Shown here: in pieces, positions 1-8,150 of the stretch
How the letters are laid out: each line of letters begins with the position of its first letter
Numbering within the stretch: the stretch's first letter is position 1
Assembly: GCA_016935885.1 (NCBI GenBank)
Contig: JAFGQA010000354.1
Location: forward strand, 1 to 13,955
DNA: 13,955 nt
Source: Phycisphaerae bacterium
Lineage (GTDB): Bacteria > Planctomycetota > Phycisphaerae > UBA1845 > UTPLA1
Direction of reading: 5' to 3'
Notes under the pieces: model-generated
What the model saw: only the letters and a program-made list of their open reading frames with translations
Databases searched by the model: none
What the model was told of the DNA's origin: nothing
Made by a program: the position numbers and the translations under genes

Positions 1-349
1 CCTACCGCCCAGTTGTGGATATAACCGATCTATTGCGAGGGCGCAAGTCCTGTATTAAGATTCTTCGCGAGGCCGCTAAACACGTACCGGATAGCAATCC
101 GTGGGCCGGTCGACCCGCGCTTCTGGCGTCGCCACGGACCTCCGACGGCCAACATCACGCTGCCACAGCAAGGACAGCGGAGCTTAGCCCTGTAGATCAA
201 CCTCAAGGTCGACTGTCTCTTTGACGCCGCGAACAGCCCCGAGAAAGGGCCCTGGTGACATCGCCGGATAGACAATCGGATCGCAGACACCGTTTGTTCG
301 AGAGGGTCAAGCTCGTCCTCGCGGGGCGGGATTCGCCCACCTCGTTCGA
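1..349. other. Left-edge stretch without a confident gene
   Basis: I see no recognisable RNA gene or protein here. An open frame on the minus strand (30-353) overlaps the dodecin stop codon by ATGA and contains a CPCC segment, but its composition and lack of a ribosome binding site do not support it. The sequence is slightly more AT-rich near positions 10-110 than the rest. Confidence 0.4.
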
Positions 350-559
350 TCATGGTTCATATTTGAAGGACAGGCTCACCTTGGCGCGGTAGGCGACGAC
401 CTTGCCGTCCTCGACGCGCATGTCCAGCTTGGTGACCTCCGCGATTCTCAAGTCTTTGAGGCTCTTGCCGGCGGTCTCCACGGCGTTCTTGGCGGCCTTC
501 TCCCAGGAGTCCTTACTCGTCCCCACGAGCTCAATCACCTTGTAGACGCTCTCGCTCAT
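350..559 (-). CDS. Dodecin family flavin-binding protein
   Basis: This 69-residue protein matches dodecins, small proteins that assemble into hollow dodecamers and bind flavins, and in many bacteria CoA, as a cytoplasmic storage or buffering device. The order is typical: an N-terminal strand (VYKVIELVGTS), the conserved SWEKAAKNAV helix with Trp19, which in the family stacks on the flavin, then two strands ending in VSLSFKYEP. Length is exactly in the family range. The ATG at 559 is preceded by a TAGGAG site seven bases upstream, which supports the start. It stands alone, transcribed leftward away from the peptide cluster, and I see no functional tie to it. Confidence 0.93.
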   Translation of the reverse strand: MSESVYKVIELVGTSKDSWEKAAKNAVETAGKSLKDLRIAEVTKLDMRVEDGKVVAYRAKVSLSFKYEP

Positions 560-751
560 AACTGTTCTCCTACCGGGGTCCCTTCTCCGGACCGTTTATC
601 AGGTTGACCTTCCAGTCTTGGCCCGTGCGGCGGAGCCCATGCGTTCACACCCGGCGGGCCATCGCACACGGACCGAGCCTGATACAGTTTACGCATCGCG
701 GCAACACCGTCTACACCTGAGGCGGGCACCAGGGTCCGTGACAGCTTGGGC

Positions 752-840
752 GGGTGCCACTGGCAGCTTGCCTGCCAGTGTGTATGCCCCACGCGCCCAC
801 CGGAGAGAGGGCACGGGCGGACAACCCGCCCGTGGCACCC
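752..840. repeat. Composite palindromic element bounded by GGGTGCCAC / GTGGCACCC
   Basis: The outer 9-bp arms GGGTGCCAC (752-760) and GTGGCACCC (832-840) are perfect inverted repeats. Inside are two independent hairpins: CACTGGCAG (758-766) pairs with CTGCCAGTG (772-780), and CACGGGCGG (812-820) pairs with CCGCCCGTG (826-834). The same architecture recurs at 8901-8960, so it is a dispersed repeat family, not a one-off terminator. Its function is unknown; a non-autonomous mobile element or a processed RNA structure are both possible. Confidence 0.75.
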
Positions 841-1347
841 AGAATCGAATGCCGCCGGAAGTGTCACGGGCTGCGGGCGGCCAAGGCATGATTCGGGTTT
901 GAGGCTCGTCGCAGAATCCCCCGTGGCACGGGCCTCCACAGCGGTACGTGTTAGCGGCGTGGCATCGGTAGGCGAAGCCGCCAGCGGTGGCGGAGCTTAC
1001 CCATGGGCATCCAACCCCGCTTGTTCTCGCGGGTGATGCACGATCCGCCCCCGTGGGGCGTGTCGTTCGTTACACATGCCACACCGTCTGAACGCTGAAC
1101 ACGTACCCGGTCCATGGCGAAACCCGGCTGATTGACAAACGCCGCCTCATGAACGGGACGAAGCTCGTGCCTCCCCGGAGTCATCGCGAACCTCGAAGAC
1201 AAGTCGATCCGTCTGAGCAGAAGATAGGGTAAACACCCTATTGACCGGGCAAGTTCGCGCGTTTAACGTCCCCTCCATGGCTTCGGGTGTCCGCGTGGTA
1301 CGCTTGGCTGCGCAGGGCATGCCCCTGTGGCCGGAGAGGCCAAAGTG

Positions 1348-1439
1348 GGCGTTGAGAACGCCGGGGAAACGAGGAGATTCCGATCTGCGAAATCGGCAAT
1401 CCCCCACCGTATCTCGTCCCTGGCGTTGTCAGCAACGCC
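1348..1439. repeat. Cluster of small perfect hairpins with GGCGTT stems
   Basis: GGCGTT (1348-1353) pairs with AACGCC (1357-1362). CCGAT (1380-1384) pairs with ATCGG (1391-1395). GGCGTTG (1422-1428) pairs with CAACGCC (1433-1439). The first and third share the same stem sequence and are both followed by GG, so they look like copies of one short palindrome. No coding context and no T-tract follows. Confidence 0.45.
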
Positions 1440-1452
1440 GGCGCGGGGCAAT

Positions 1453-1493
1453 CCTATCCTGTGGCATGGGCGGCTTGCCTGGCCGAGGATAGG
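1453..1493. repeat. Inverted repeat with CCTATCCT / AGGATAGG arms
   Basis: An 8-bp perfect stem (CCTATCCT at 1453-1460, AGGATAGG at 1486-1493) encloses a loop that contains GGGCGGCTTGCC-like sequence similar to the arms of the composite palindromic elements elsewhere in this window. It may be a diverged member of the same repeat group. Too far from any gene to be read as a terminator. Confidence 0.45.
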
Positions 1494-1969
1494 TGATCGT
1501 TCCCTTCCGCGCGGCGACGCACAAGCCGACGGGCGAACAAGGGCAGCGCAACCGCCACGCAATGAGAGGGGCGTGTACCCCTGAGCCCGGCGGTTTTGCT
1601 ACGGGCTCGAGAAGAACAGGAAATCAACGGTGACTGCGGGCCACCGTCCTCGCTGTTAAGAGAGGCACGAGTCCTGCCCCCGCGCATCGGCGCGGTTGTC
1701 CGTGCGCGTCGGCACGATGAGGAGGAAGGCCAACGGCGGGAGAGGAGGGGTGCGAGAGGGAAGACCCGTCCTCGAACGTGGCGGGGCCACGTGCTCCCTG
1801 AGCGATGGTCGGCCATCGGGCAAGAAAAAGCGTGAAGGACAATGGAACACTCGATATTAGGGGGGATATGATCGTTATAGGGCGTGGTCATCTTGGGTCG
1901 GCTCGTCGGTCGGAGCAGACCTGAAGGGCGTGCGAGAACCCGTTATCACTACCTTGGGAGGTTGTGGCT

Positions 1970-2230
1970 ATGAAGAAGAGCATCAAGAAGCTGTCACTTA
2001 ACGCGGAAACGCTACGGCACCTGACGAATCCGGAACTGGTGCAGGTAGTGGGGGGGCGACGAGGACTGGACAATTCGCGTGGGCATGGAGAGCGGCGGGC
2101 TTATTTCGATCAGATGGGAGGCGGCCTTGACCTCAAGCCACGCATCACCCACGTGCCGGAGGACCTCCCCTTCGATGGTGGTGGGCTGGATCTTCATGAC
2201 CTTTACGGCGGTGGCCGGAGGATGCCGTGA
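1970..2230 (+). CDS. Cys-free precursor-like peptide with class I lanthipeptide-type GG leader
   Basis: This 86-residue peptide starts with a leader of the class I lanthipeptide kind: a basic start (MKKSIKK), LSLNAETLRHLT, ELVQVV and a GG at residues 28-29. The start is the ATG at 1970, eight bases after GGGAGG (1956-1961); a GTG six bases upstream overlaps poorly with that site. The 57-residue core has no cysteine and only one Ser and one Thr, so it cannot form lanthionine on its own. It is rich in Gly, Asp and Arg and shows a GGGLDL motif twice (about 50-55 and 70-75), then DLYGGG near the C terminus. The next gene encodes a clear paralogue with ERRA, VP-D and DLYGGG at matching places. The leader suggests recognition by the same LanB as the downstream precursors; what is done to the core is unknown. 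Confidence 0.8.
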   Translation: MKKSIKKLSLNAETLRHLTNPELVQVVGGRRGLDNSRGHGERRAYFDQMGGGLDLKPRITHVPEDLPFDGGGLDLHDLYGGGRRMP

Positions 2231-2286
2231 AGGCCCCGGACCGGACCCTGCCCGATAGAGAAGCTTGTCGTCTGAGCACGAGTGCG

Positions 2287-2307
2287 CCGGGCGCGAGTGG
2301 CGCCCGG
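2287..2307 (+). promoter_or_regulatory. Strong GC hairpin between the two Cys-poor precursor genes
   Basis: CCGGGCGC (2287-2294) and GCGCCCGG (2300-2307) form a perfect 8-bp stem with a five-base loop. It lies 56 bases past the stop of the first precursor and 25 bases before the ribosome binding site of the second. No T-run follows, so it is not a standard intrinsic terminator; it could stabilise the upstream mRNA end or act as a partial attenuator. Confidence 0.4.
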
Positions 2308-2347
2308 AGTTGTTCAAGCTAGGCCTTCCATTGAGGAGGAGTTTGCG

Positions 2348-2602
2348 ATGAAGAAGGGAATCAGAGGGCTTTCGCTTCATGCAGAGACGCTGAGGAACTT
2401 GACGAACCCGGACCTGGCGCAAGTGGTGGGGGGAAGGCCGCTTAATCGGTCTGCGGAGCGGCGGGCGTTCTTTCGGCAGGCCCGAGGCCCAATACTAAGT
2501 GATGACACTAGGTGCATAGTGGCCGACGTGCCGGACGATCCTTTTTTTACTGGTGACGAGGATGTCACCGATCTTTACGGCGGTGGGCAGACCATGGGGT
2601 AA
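2348..2602 (+). CDS. Second precursor-like peptide of the DLYGGG pair, single Cys
   Basis: An 84-residue paralogue of the peptide at 1970-2230. The leader (MKKGIRGLSL, HAETLRNLTN, PDLAQVV) ends in GG at residues 28-29. The ATG at 2348 follows a strong GAGGAGGAG site (2333-2341) by six bases. The core keeps ERRAFFRQARG, then V-DVPDDPF and TDLYGGGQTMG, aligning with ERRAYFDQMGG, HVPEDLPF and HDLYGGGRRMP of its neighbour. Unlike it, this core has one cysteine (Cys56) next to Thr54, plus several Ser/Thr, so at most one thioether ring could form. The same upstream context (GGCCTTCCATT then a purine-rich site) reappears after the gene at 2691, where no intact gene follows. Function of the product is not known. 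Confidence 0.8.
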   Translation: MKKGIRGLSLHAETLRNLTNPDLAQVVGGRPLNRSAERRAFFRQARGPILSDDTRCIVADVPDDPFFTGDEDVTDLYGGGQTMG

Positions 2603-2690
2603 CGGACGCGGACGAGACCCCGGCTGAAGGAGAACCTGTCGCTTAACCGCAAGCGCGGTGGGTGCGCGCCGTCTGCAGTTTTCTCTGCTT

Positions 2691-2770
2691 GGCCTTCCAT
2701 TTGGGAGGTGTCCGCGATAGTGATGAGAGTCTATCCGAGAATCCTCTGTGGCGCGGGCCTTTGGCCCACC
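2691..2770 (+). pseudogene. Possible remnant of a third DLYGGG-type precursor gene
   Basis: The 11 bases GGCCTTCCATT, followed by a GGGAGG-type site and then CGCGAT, repeat the arrangement in front of the precursor at 2348 (GGCCTTCCATT at 2322, GAGGAGGAG, TTGCGATG). At the place of the start codon this copy reads GATAGTGATGAG, and no leader-like frame follows. I read it as a duplicated upstream region whose gene has been lost or scrambled. It sits just before the 3' end of the kinase gene on the other strand. Confidence 0.4.
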
Positions 2771-2808
2771 GCCGCGCGCGAGGGACACCATCGCCGCCAC
2801 GCCCGCTG

Positions 2809-5800
2809 CTACGGTGCCGGCGATTCCTCCGGGACGGCCGACTCGGGAAGCAGCGCTCGATACTCGGCGGCCTTCTCGGGTTTGCCCCATGCCTCATATA
2901 GCTCGACGATGCGCTCCAGCGCGGCAACCGCTCGCGAGTCCTCTTCTCCACGGCGATCACGAATGATCGGATGGCTGCGGAGCAAGAGGGCTTCGGCGTC
3001 TTCGTAGCGACCCTGGGCGGTCAGGGCGCCGCCCAGCAGGCTTTCGGCGGTGGCGATCAGCCAATGCCCTCCGCTCAGCGCATTCCGCCGGATCTCCAGG
3101 GCCTCCCGGAGGACGCCTTCGGCCCGCTGGATGTCTTCGGGCTGTCCTTTCATTAGCAGGAGCAGGCCCGAATCAGTCAGTGGGAAGGTCACCGCCGGTG
3201 AGTCGTCCCCCAAGAGCTTGCGGTACATCGCCAGCGAGTCGAGCAGCAGAGATTCGGCCTCCGCGTAGTCACCCATGTCGCGCAGCGGCTTCGCCAGCTC
3301 GTTCATGGCCCTGGCCACGGACGGGTGTTCAGCACCGTGAAGCCGCAGACACATCGCCAGAACCTCGCGGAAGATCGCTTCAGCCGCCGGGTAGTCCTTG
3401 GTTTCATACAGCAGCATGGCCAGACTACTCAAGGATTCGGCCACGCGCGGATGCTCGGTGCCGTACAGGTCTCGGTTCATCTGTAGGGCTTCGCGGAAGA
3501 ACGGCTCGGCCGTCTTGTAGTCGCGCTCCATCTGGAACAGAAGGCCGAGGTTCTTCAGGTTCTCGGCGACCTGCCAGTGTGGCACAGGCAGCGTCCTTCT
3601 GCGGACATCGAGCGCCTCTCGGAGCAGCGGTTCGGCTGCCGGATTATCGCCCTTGTCTTGCAGCAACTGCGCCAGGTCGTCCAGGCTGACGGCCACGCGC
3701 CAGTGCTCGTCGCCGAACACCTTGCGCCGCACGGCCAGCGCCTGGCGGAGAAGCCCCTCGGCCTCCTCATAGTCTCCCCTACCTTGCAGCAGCTTCGCCA
3801 AGTCACTCAGGCTGTCTGCGACGTCAGGGTGCTCCTCACCCATCATTCTCTGCCGCATCGCCAGCGCATCTCGGAGGAGCGATTCTGCCGTCACATAGTC
3901 CCCCTGAAGTTGCAGCAACACCGCTAAGTCGCTCATGGACTCCGCCACCTCCGGGTGCTCGTCGCCAAGTTGCGCGCGACGCGTCTCGAGAACCTCGCGG
4001 TACAGCGGCTCGGCCTCGGCGTACTTGCCCTGGATCCGGAGCAGCCACGCGTACTCTCCGATGAGAGCGACCGTGTCCGGGTCCTCGTTTCCCCGCAGCT
4101 TGCGGAGCATGGTGACCGCCTCGCTGTGCAGCCGGTCGGCCTCGGCGTCCTCGCCCTTCGCTTGCAGGACCCAGGCCAGTTCCTTCAACGCCCCGGCCAC
4201 GTCCACATGCTCGTCGCCGAGCAGCCTACGACGCATGGCCAGGACCTCGCGCCACTGGGCCTCAGCCGCGTCGAAGTCGCCCTTGCGGTCCAGCAGCGTC
4301 GCCAACGCGCTGAGGCAGTTGGCTATCTCCACATGCTCCTCGCCCAGCCGCTGGCGAAGCTTCGCGAGGCCGTCTTGAATGAGCGACTCCGCCTCGTCGT
4401 ACTGGCCCTTGTCCCCAAGCACGCTGGCCAGGTCGCACAGCGTCTCCGCGAATCCGCCAGGATCTTCGTCGAGGAGGTGTTCGCGGATGCCGAAGGCGGC
4501 ACGAAAATGCGGCTCGGCATCCCCGTAGTCCCCGAGACTGTGGTACGTACGCCCGATCCTCTCACGAAACGCTGCCTCGATTCGCGGGCGTCCAGCGAAG
4601 CTCGTTCCCACGTGTTTGGAGGCCTGGTCAAGCACTTCGCGCATGGTGACATCAATACCCTTTGCCTCGTAAGGATCCGCTGCGGCTAGCATGTCCTTTA
4701 ACAGGAAGCTCGTGATCTCGTCGGTGGTTTGCTTCTCAGCGGAGGCGCGCTCTCGCTCTCCCGCCGCCTCAACAGTCTTCCATGTCGCCACGACGGTCCC
4801 CAGCACGAGCCCGACGAGCGCCACCGAAAAGCCAGCCGCCAGCGCCTTCTTGCGCTTGGCAAACTTCCAGAACCGGTACATCGCGCTTGCCGGGCGGGCC
4901 TCGATCGGCTGATCCGTCAGGTAGCGCTCGACGTCGTCGGCCAGGTCCGAAGCGCCTCCGTATCGGCGCGACGGCTCCTTCTCCAACGCCTTGAGGACGA
5001 TTGTCTCCACGTCGCGATCGACCGGCGGGATGCTGGTGCCACGGCCCGTGATCGTGCTCGGCCTTTGCGGCGGCTCCTCGCAGATGACCCGTGTCGCCTC
5101 GGGCAGATCGGCGTGGCTCACGTCGTACGGCAGCCTTTCGGTGATCATCTCGTAGAGGATCACGCCGAGCGAATACACGTCCATCCGCGTGTCCACTTCG
5201 TCGGATTTGCCGCGGGCTTGCTCGGGGCTCATGTAGCCCACCGTGCCGATGATCCTGCCGGGCTCGATGGATTGCGTGCTGACATCGCCGTCCCCCTTGA
5301 TGATGCGTGCCAGGCCGAAGTCCAGGATCTTGGGGTTGCCCTCCCTGTCGACGAGGATGTTCGAGGGCTTCAGGTCCCGGTGGATCACGCCTCGCTGGTG
5401 GGCGTGGTGGACGCCCAGGCAGATCTGGCGGAGCAACTCCAGCCGCCCGCGCAGTGGAAGCTCGTGGGCCTGCACGTACTCGGTAACGCGATCGCCACCG
5501 ACCAGTTCCATCGCGAAGAAGGGCTGCCCGTCCTTGGTTCGACCGTCGTGGTAAAAGGCGGCGATGGCGGGGTGGCTGAGCTTGGCGACGGATTGGATTT
5601 CGCGTCTGAAGGACTTGAGGCGGCGTGGGTCCAGGGCGCTCCCGGGGATCACCTTGATGGCAACCGGACGCTGAGGGTCCTGCTCCTGGGCCTCATAGAC
5701 CACGCCCATCCCTCCTCGGCCGATTTCGCGGATGATCTGGTAGCCTTTGCCGAGGTCCGGCAGCGGCGCGGAAGCGGCCCGCATCGCGGCCAACTCCTTT

Positions 5801-5874
5801 GCTTCTTCCTTGGCTGCGGCGATCTGCCGGCAGACGCGCTCGCCCGAGTCGTCGTTGTCAGTGGGTTTTATCAT
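2809..5874 (-). CDS. Membrane-anchored Ser/Thr protein kinase with about 14 C-terminal TPR repeats
   Basis: A 1021-residue PknB-type (Hanks) kinase. The kinase domain (about 45-320) has every key element: glycine loop IGRGGMGVVY (51-60), VAIK with Lys74, HRDLKPSN with Asp167 and Asn172, DFG (185-187), and SPEQA in the activation segment (216-220). A basic stretch (FAKRKK) leads into one membrane segment (about 344-365). The remainder (about 430-1005) is a run of roughly 14 units of about 42 residues with the pattern VA-SL-DLA-LL---GDY--AE-L-REAL--R, as in kinesin-light-chain-like TPRs. The kinase would face the cytoplasm and the TPR domain the other side of the membrane. GGAG lies seven bases before the ATG at 5874. 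It is 74 bases downstream of the sigma factor gene on the same strand, probably one operon; such pairs are common in planctomycetes. Its substrate is unknown. Confidence 0.93.
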   Translation of the reverse strand: MIKPTDNDDSGERVCRQIAAAKEEAKELAAMRAASAPLPDLGKGYQIIREIGRGGMGVVYEAQEQDPQRPVAIKVIPGSALDPRRLKSFRREIQSVAKLSHPAIAAFYHDGRTKDGQPFFAMELVGGDRVTEYVQAHELPLRGRLELLRQICLGVHHAHQRGVIHRDLKPSNILVDREGNPKILDFGLARIIKGDGDVSTQSIEPGRIIGTVGYMSPEQARGKSDEVDTRMDVYSLGVILYEMITERLPYDVSHADLPEATRVICEEPPQRPSTITGRGTSIPPVDRDVETIVLKALEKEPSRRYGGASDLADDVERYLTDQPIEARPASAMYRFWKFAKRKKALAAGFSVALVGLVLGTVVATWKTVEAAGERERASAEKQTTDEITSFLLKDMLAAADPYEAKGIDVTMREVLDQASKHVGTSFAGRPRIEAAFRERIGRTYHSLGDYGDAEPHFRAAFGIREHLLDEDPGGFAETLCDLASVLGDKGQYDEAESLIQDGLAKLRQRLGEEHVEIANCLSALATLLDRKGDFDAAEAQWREVLAMRRRLLGDEHVDVAGALKELAWVLQAKGEDAEADRLHSEAVTMLRKLRGNEDPDTVALIGEYAWLLRIQGKYAEAEPLYREVLETRRAQLGDEHPEVAESMSDLAVLLQLQGDYVTAESLLRDALAMRQRMMGEEHPDVADSLSDLAKLLQGRGDYEEAEGLLRQALAVRRKVFGDEHWRVAVSLDDLAQLLQDKGDNPAAEPLLREALDVRRRTLPVPHWQVAENLKNLGLLFQMERDYKTAEPFFREALQMNRDLYGTEHPRVAESLSSLAMLLYETKDYPAAEAIFREVLAMCLRLHGAEHPSVARAMNELAKPLRDMGDYAEAESLLLDSLAMYRKLLGDDSPAVTFPLTDSGLLLLMKGQPEDIQRAEGVLREALEIRRNALSGGHWLIATAESLLGGALTAQGRYEDAEALLLRSHPIIRDRRGEEDSRAVAALERIVELYEAWGKPEKAAEYRALLPESAVPEESPAP

Positions 5875-5948
5875 CGTCCAACTCCGCGGAATGAGGTGGG
5901 GAATCGACGGTGTTCTCCATGTTCAGGAGCGAACTCGGCGCCGTGGAG

Positions 5949-6575
5949 TCACCCCGAGTCGCTGAAATACTTGGAGCTTCTGCCCATGATCTCCCGCAGG
6001 TGGCGCAGGGCCCTGGCCCGGCGCATGAAGGCCGCGCCCTCGCTACATCCCATCTCGGCCGCGACCTCGGCCATCGGCCGCTGCTCGATGTCATACATCT
6101 TGATAACCCGTTGATGCGTGCCAACAAGCTGCTCGATCGCCTGCTCCAGATGATCGAGACGCTCGTTATGGCGGGCATGACGACTGGGCGTGCTGTTCGT
6201 GACATGGAGTTGCTCGAGGAGGGCGTTGCGAGATTCATCGCTTCCGCCCGGGACAATCCGTTTGCGGTTCTTGGGCACGCGCGTGTCCAGGCCCTTTATA
6301 GCATCGACGAAGTTGTGTTGCGCGATTGTCCGAAGCCAGGCGGCAAACGACCCCTCTCCCCGCGGGGCGAACTGTTTTCGCCGTATTGCATCGACCGCCT
6401 CGGCGAACGTCTCCTGGATCACATCGTCAGCCGAGAGGACCGCCTGGTGGCGTTTCGGGATTTTACCCGCCAGCCTCTGCTTCAGCACGGGGTATTCTCG
6501 CTTGAGCAATTGGTCGAGCGCTTCCTCGTCGCCATCCAGCGCTCGCTTCAACAGATCGTCGTCGTTCGAAGGCAT
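5949..6575 (-). CDS. ECF-type RNA polymerase sigma factor
   Basis: A 208-residue sigma-70 family protein of the ECF kind. Region 2 spans about residues 15-100, with SADDVIQETFAEAV and the GEGSFAAWLRTIAQHNFVD stretch that corresponds to the core-binding and -10 recognition part. A linker with basic residues follows, then region 4 (about 140-200) with a helix-turn-helix in which MAEVAAEMGCSEGAAFMRRA is the recognition part. A longer frame opens at 6611, but the ATG at 6575 is preceded by GGAGAG at the right distance and gives the usual MPSNDDDLL start, so I chose it. It precedes the kinase gene and is divergent from the precursor at 6911. It may direct transcription of the peptide cluster; that is inference from position. 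Confidence 0.9.
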   Translation of the reverse strand: MPSNDDDLLKRALDGDEEALDQLLKREYPVLKQRLAGKIPKRHQAVLSADDVIQETFAEAVDAIRRKQFAPRGEGSFAAWLRTIAQHNFVDAIKGLDTRVPKNRKRIVPGGSDESRNALLEQLHVTNSTPSRHARHNERLDHLEQAIEQLVGTHQRVIKMYDIEQRPMAEVAAEMGCSEGAAFMRRARALRHLREIMGRSSKYFSDSG

Positions 6576-6910
6576 GTCTTCTCTCCAGGATTGCCGTCTG
6601 AGCCCCGGCAACTTCTATCGCAGTTTATGCGTCTTAAATCACGGGAGCAAGGGGCAAGGGGCGTGAGGTCTCGAGGACGCTCCTGGACGACCGTTCAGCG
6701 AAAATCGCCGTGTTCATCGTGACTGCCGGGCGCGGTTCTCGCTTCCTGATGTGCGGGCGCTCTTGGTGCCCGACGCCGACGCCCACGGAGGCGCGATGGG
6801 AAGCGCCGGGCACTGGCGGCGGAGTGGAGTGTCTGCGCGGTTCGGGATCGGCCCTGCGGTCCCGAAGGGTTTGAGGTGTTCGGTAGCTTTGAGTACGAAA
6901 GGGCAGAACC
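6576..6910. promoter_or_regulatory. Divergent intergenic region between sigma factor and precursor genes
   Basis: About 335 bases separate the start of the sigma factor (leftward) from the start of the precursor at 6911 (rightward). Promoters for both must lie here or be read in from further away. I could not assign -35/-10 boxes. Open frames crossing it on both strands look like chance frames. Confidence 0.4.
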
Positions 6911-7144
6911 ATGAAGAAGAACGGTATCAAGAAGTTGGTCCTCAACAGGGAAACGGTGAGATTGCTCCAGGACTCGGAACTCACGCGCGTGGCAGGCGGG
7001 CGTGGGCTAGGCGTCCTACCAAACGCGCACGGCCAGGTTCTAGTGATGACCGGCGGCCCCTGCGAACCCTGCCCGAGTGGTTTTACAGACGGTGGTGGCG
7101 GTCAGGGTCACGATCTGCCCATGCCTCCCGTGCCCACTTTCTAG
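6911..7144 (+). CDS. lanA: Class I lanthipeptide precursor (CEPC core)
   Basis: A 77-residue precursor. The leader (MKKNGIKKLVL, NRETVRLLQD, SELTRVA) ends in GG at residues 29-30 and shares the LVLNRETVRxLQDSEL block with the three precursors further right. The 47-residue core carries two cysteines close together (CEPC, 51-54), with Thr47 before and Ser56 and Thr59 after them as possible dehydration sites, and ends in a Gly-rich then Pro-rich tail (DLPMPPVPTF). The ribosome binding site is weak (AAAGGG, about nine bases before the ATG). A longer overlapping frame (6751-7302) is in another register and lacks any family signature. This is the first gene right of the sigma/kinase pair and 0.7 kb from the next precursor. 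Confidence 0.88.
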   Translation: MKKNGIKKLVLNRETVRLLQDSELTRVAGGRGLGVLPNAHGQVLVMTGGPCEPCPSGFTDGGGGQGHDLPMPPVPTF

Positions 7145-7847
7145 CGCATGTGGCCGTCCAGTCCGGAAGTGCGTTGCCGGGCTCAGCTACGTGGGGCACG
7201 AACGATCGTCGTGGTCTTCGTGCTGCGGTCGGAGTTGTTCGAGCACCACTTGAAAGCCGGTGGTTTGAAGCTCGGGCAATCATTCCGGCAAGAGACGTTT
7301 GACTGCGGAGCACGCCGGTGCATAGCATTATCAGACGCCGACGATGTCCGAAACGAACGCAGAGGACGCGTCGGTGCTGCAACGCAGACCATCCGAGCGG
7401 CCGCGGCGGTTGGCGGCCGGGGCGAGCTTCGCGTTAGGATTCATCATACCTCTTGGCCTACCCATAGCTCGCCGAGATGGTGACCGGGGCTTGTTACTGT
7501 TGGTTTCCCGCCTGACGGGAGCAACGCGGGGATTGCCGAAGCGCAACCGTGGACGGTAACTCCTCGCGTCACCAGATCACCAGTAGGGGAATGAGATCGT
7601 CCGCGTGGGTCCACGGCGTGCCGCGTGAGGCAGGCCGTTGGCGGGGCAGGGAGTCCGCGCCCACGAGGCAGCGTGCGTTCCAGGCGTGTCGTACGAGGAA
7701 AGACGTGAGCAGATAGCGAGAGGAAGAGAGCATGTGTATAGACAATAGTCTTCGCTTTACGAAGGGAGGCAAGGCCGGTAGCGGATCGTCCTTATCCCTC
7801 CAAAGGGTCTTGACTGTCAGCAGCCCCTGCTGAGAAAGGAGAGTGCC
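7145..7847. other. 0.7-kb gap between precursor genes, no convincing gene
   Basis: No frame here has a leader motif, a good ribosome binding site or a family I recognise. A 71-residue plus-strand frame at 7344-7559 contains one hydrophobic stretch (LAAGASFALGFIIPLGLPIA) but has no ribosome binding site, so I do not call it. The last 48 bases (7800-7847) are nearly identical to the stretch in front of the precursor at 8271 and belong to the duplicated precursor unit. Confidence 0.4.
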
Positions 7848-8150
7848 ATGAAAGAGAAGATCAAGAAGTTGGTGCTGAAAAGGGAGACCGTTCGATCGCT
7901 CCAGGATTCCGAGCTGACGCTCGTGGTAGGTGGGCAAGGTGGCCTGGGGCCAGCGAATGGCTCGGTCTTGGTCGCCCCTTTCGCCTTGGCGAACGCCGTG
8001 AGCGGCCGCCCCAGAATAGACGATGCCGGTCCGACTCAGATAATGTCCGGTCATTGTCCGTCATATGTAGTTACGTGTTCCTGCCCTGGTGCCGACGGGC
8101 AGTCCGGTTGGAAAGCGGCTGATATGGGAGGTGCAGGAGGCTTGGGCTAA
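7848..8150 (+). CDS. lanA: Class I lanthipeptide precursor (three-Cys core)
   Basis: A 100-residue precursor, the longest of the six. The leader (MKEKIKKLVL, KRETVRSLQD, SELTLVV) ends in GG at 28-29. The 71-residue core starts QGGLGPANGS, as in its neighbours' QGGLPPAVE, and has three cysteines near its middle (Cys70, Cys77, Cys79) among Ser68, Ser72, Thr76 and Ser78, a natural region for two or three thioether rings. A Gly-rich tail (DMGGAGGLG) follows with no further Cys. GAAAGGAG sits just upstream of the ATG at 7848. The 48 bases before the start match those before the gene at 8271, so these two arose by tandem duplication that included their regulatory sequence. Confidence 0.9.
   Translation: MKEKIKKLVLKRETVRSLQDSELTLVVGGQGGLGPANGSVLVAPFALANAVSGRPRIDDAGPTQIMSGHCPSYVVTCSCPGADGQSGWKAADMGGAGGLG

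Larger units (their letters stand above)
560..1969. other. 1.4-kb region with no convincing gene, carrying palindromic elements
   Basis: Open frames occur on both strands but all look like chance frames in GC-rich DNA: they overlap each other, lack ribosome binding sites and resemble no family I know. What the region does hold is structure: a composite inverted repeat at 752-840, small perfect hairpins at 1046-1060, 1348-1362, 1380-1395 and 1422-1439, and an inverted repeat at 1453-1493. The last part (about 1840-1969) is less GC-rich and is the likely promoter zone of the first precursor gene, though I cannot place -35 and -10 boxes. Confidence 0.5.

Noticed and set aside
30..353. Minus-strand frame of 107 codons overlapping the dodecin stop by ATGA, with a CPCC segment
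   Set aside because: No ribosome binding site, unremarkable composition and no family resemblance; the overlap alone is not enough.
4729..6114. Plus-strand frame of 461 codons opposite the kinase gene
   Set aside because: It is the antisense shadow of a high-GC kinase gene that has all catalytic motifs; the shadow has none.
5910..6722. Plus-strand frame of 270 codons opposite the sigma factor
   Set aside because: Antisense shadow; the minus strand encodes a clear sigma factor with a good start.
6751..7302. 183-codon frame overlapping the precursor at 6911
   Set aside because: Different register from the precursor, whose leader matches five paralogues; the long frame has no recognisable domain.
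7344..7559. 71-codon frame with one hydrophobic stretch, possible small membrane protein
   Set aside because: No ribosome binding site and Arg-rich, low-complexity ends typical of chance frames.
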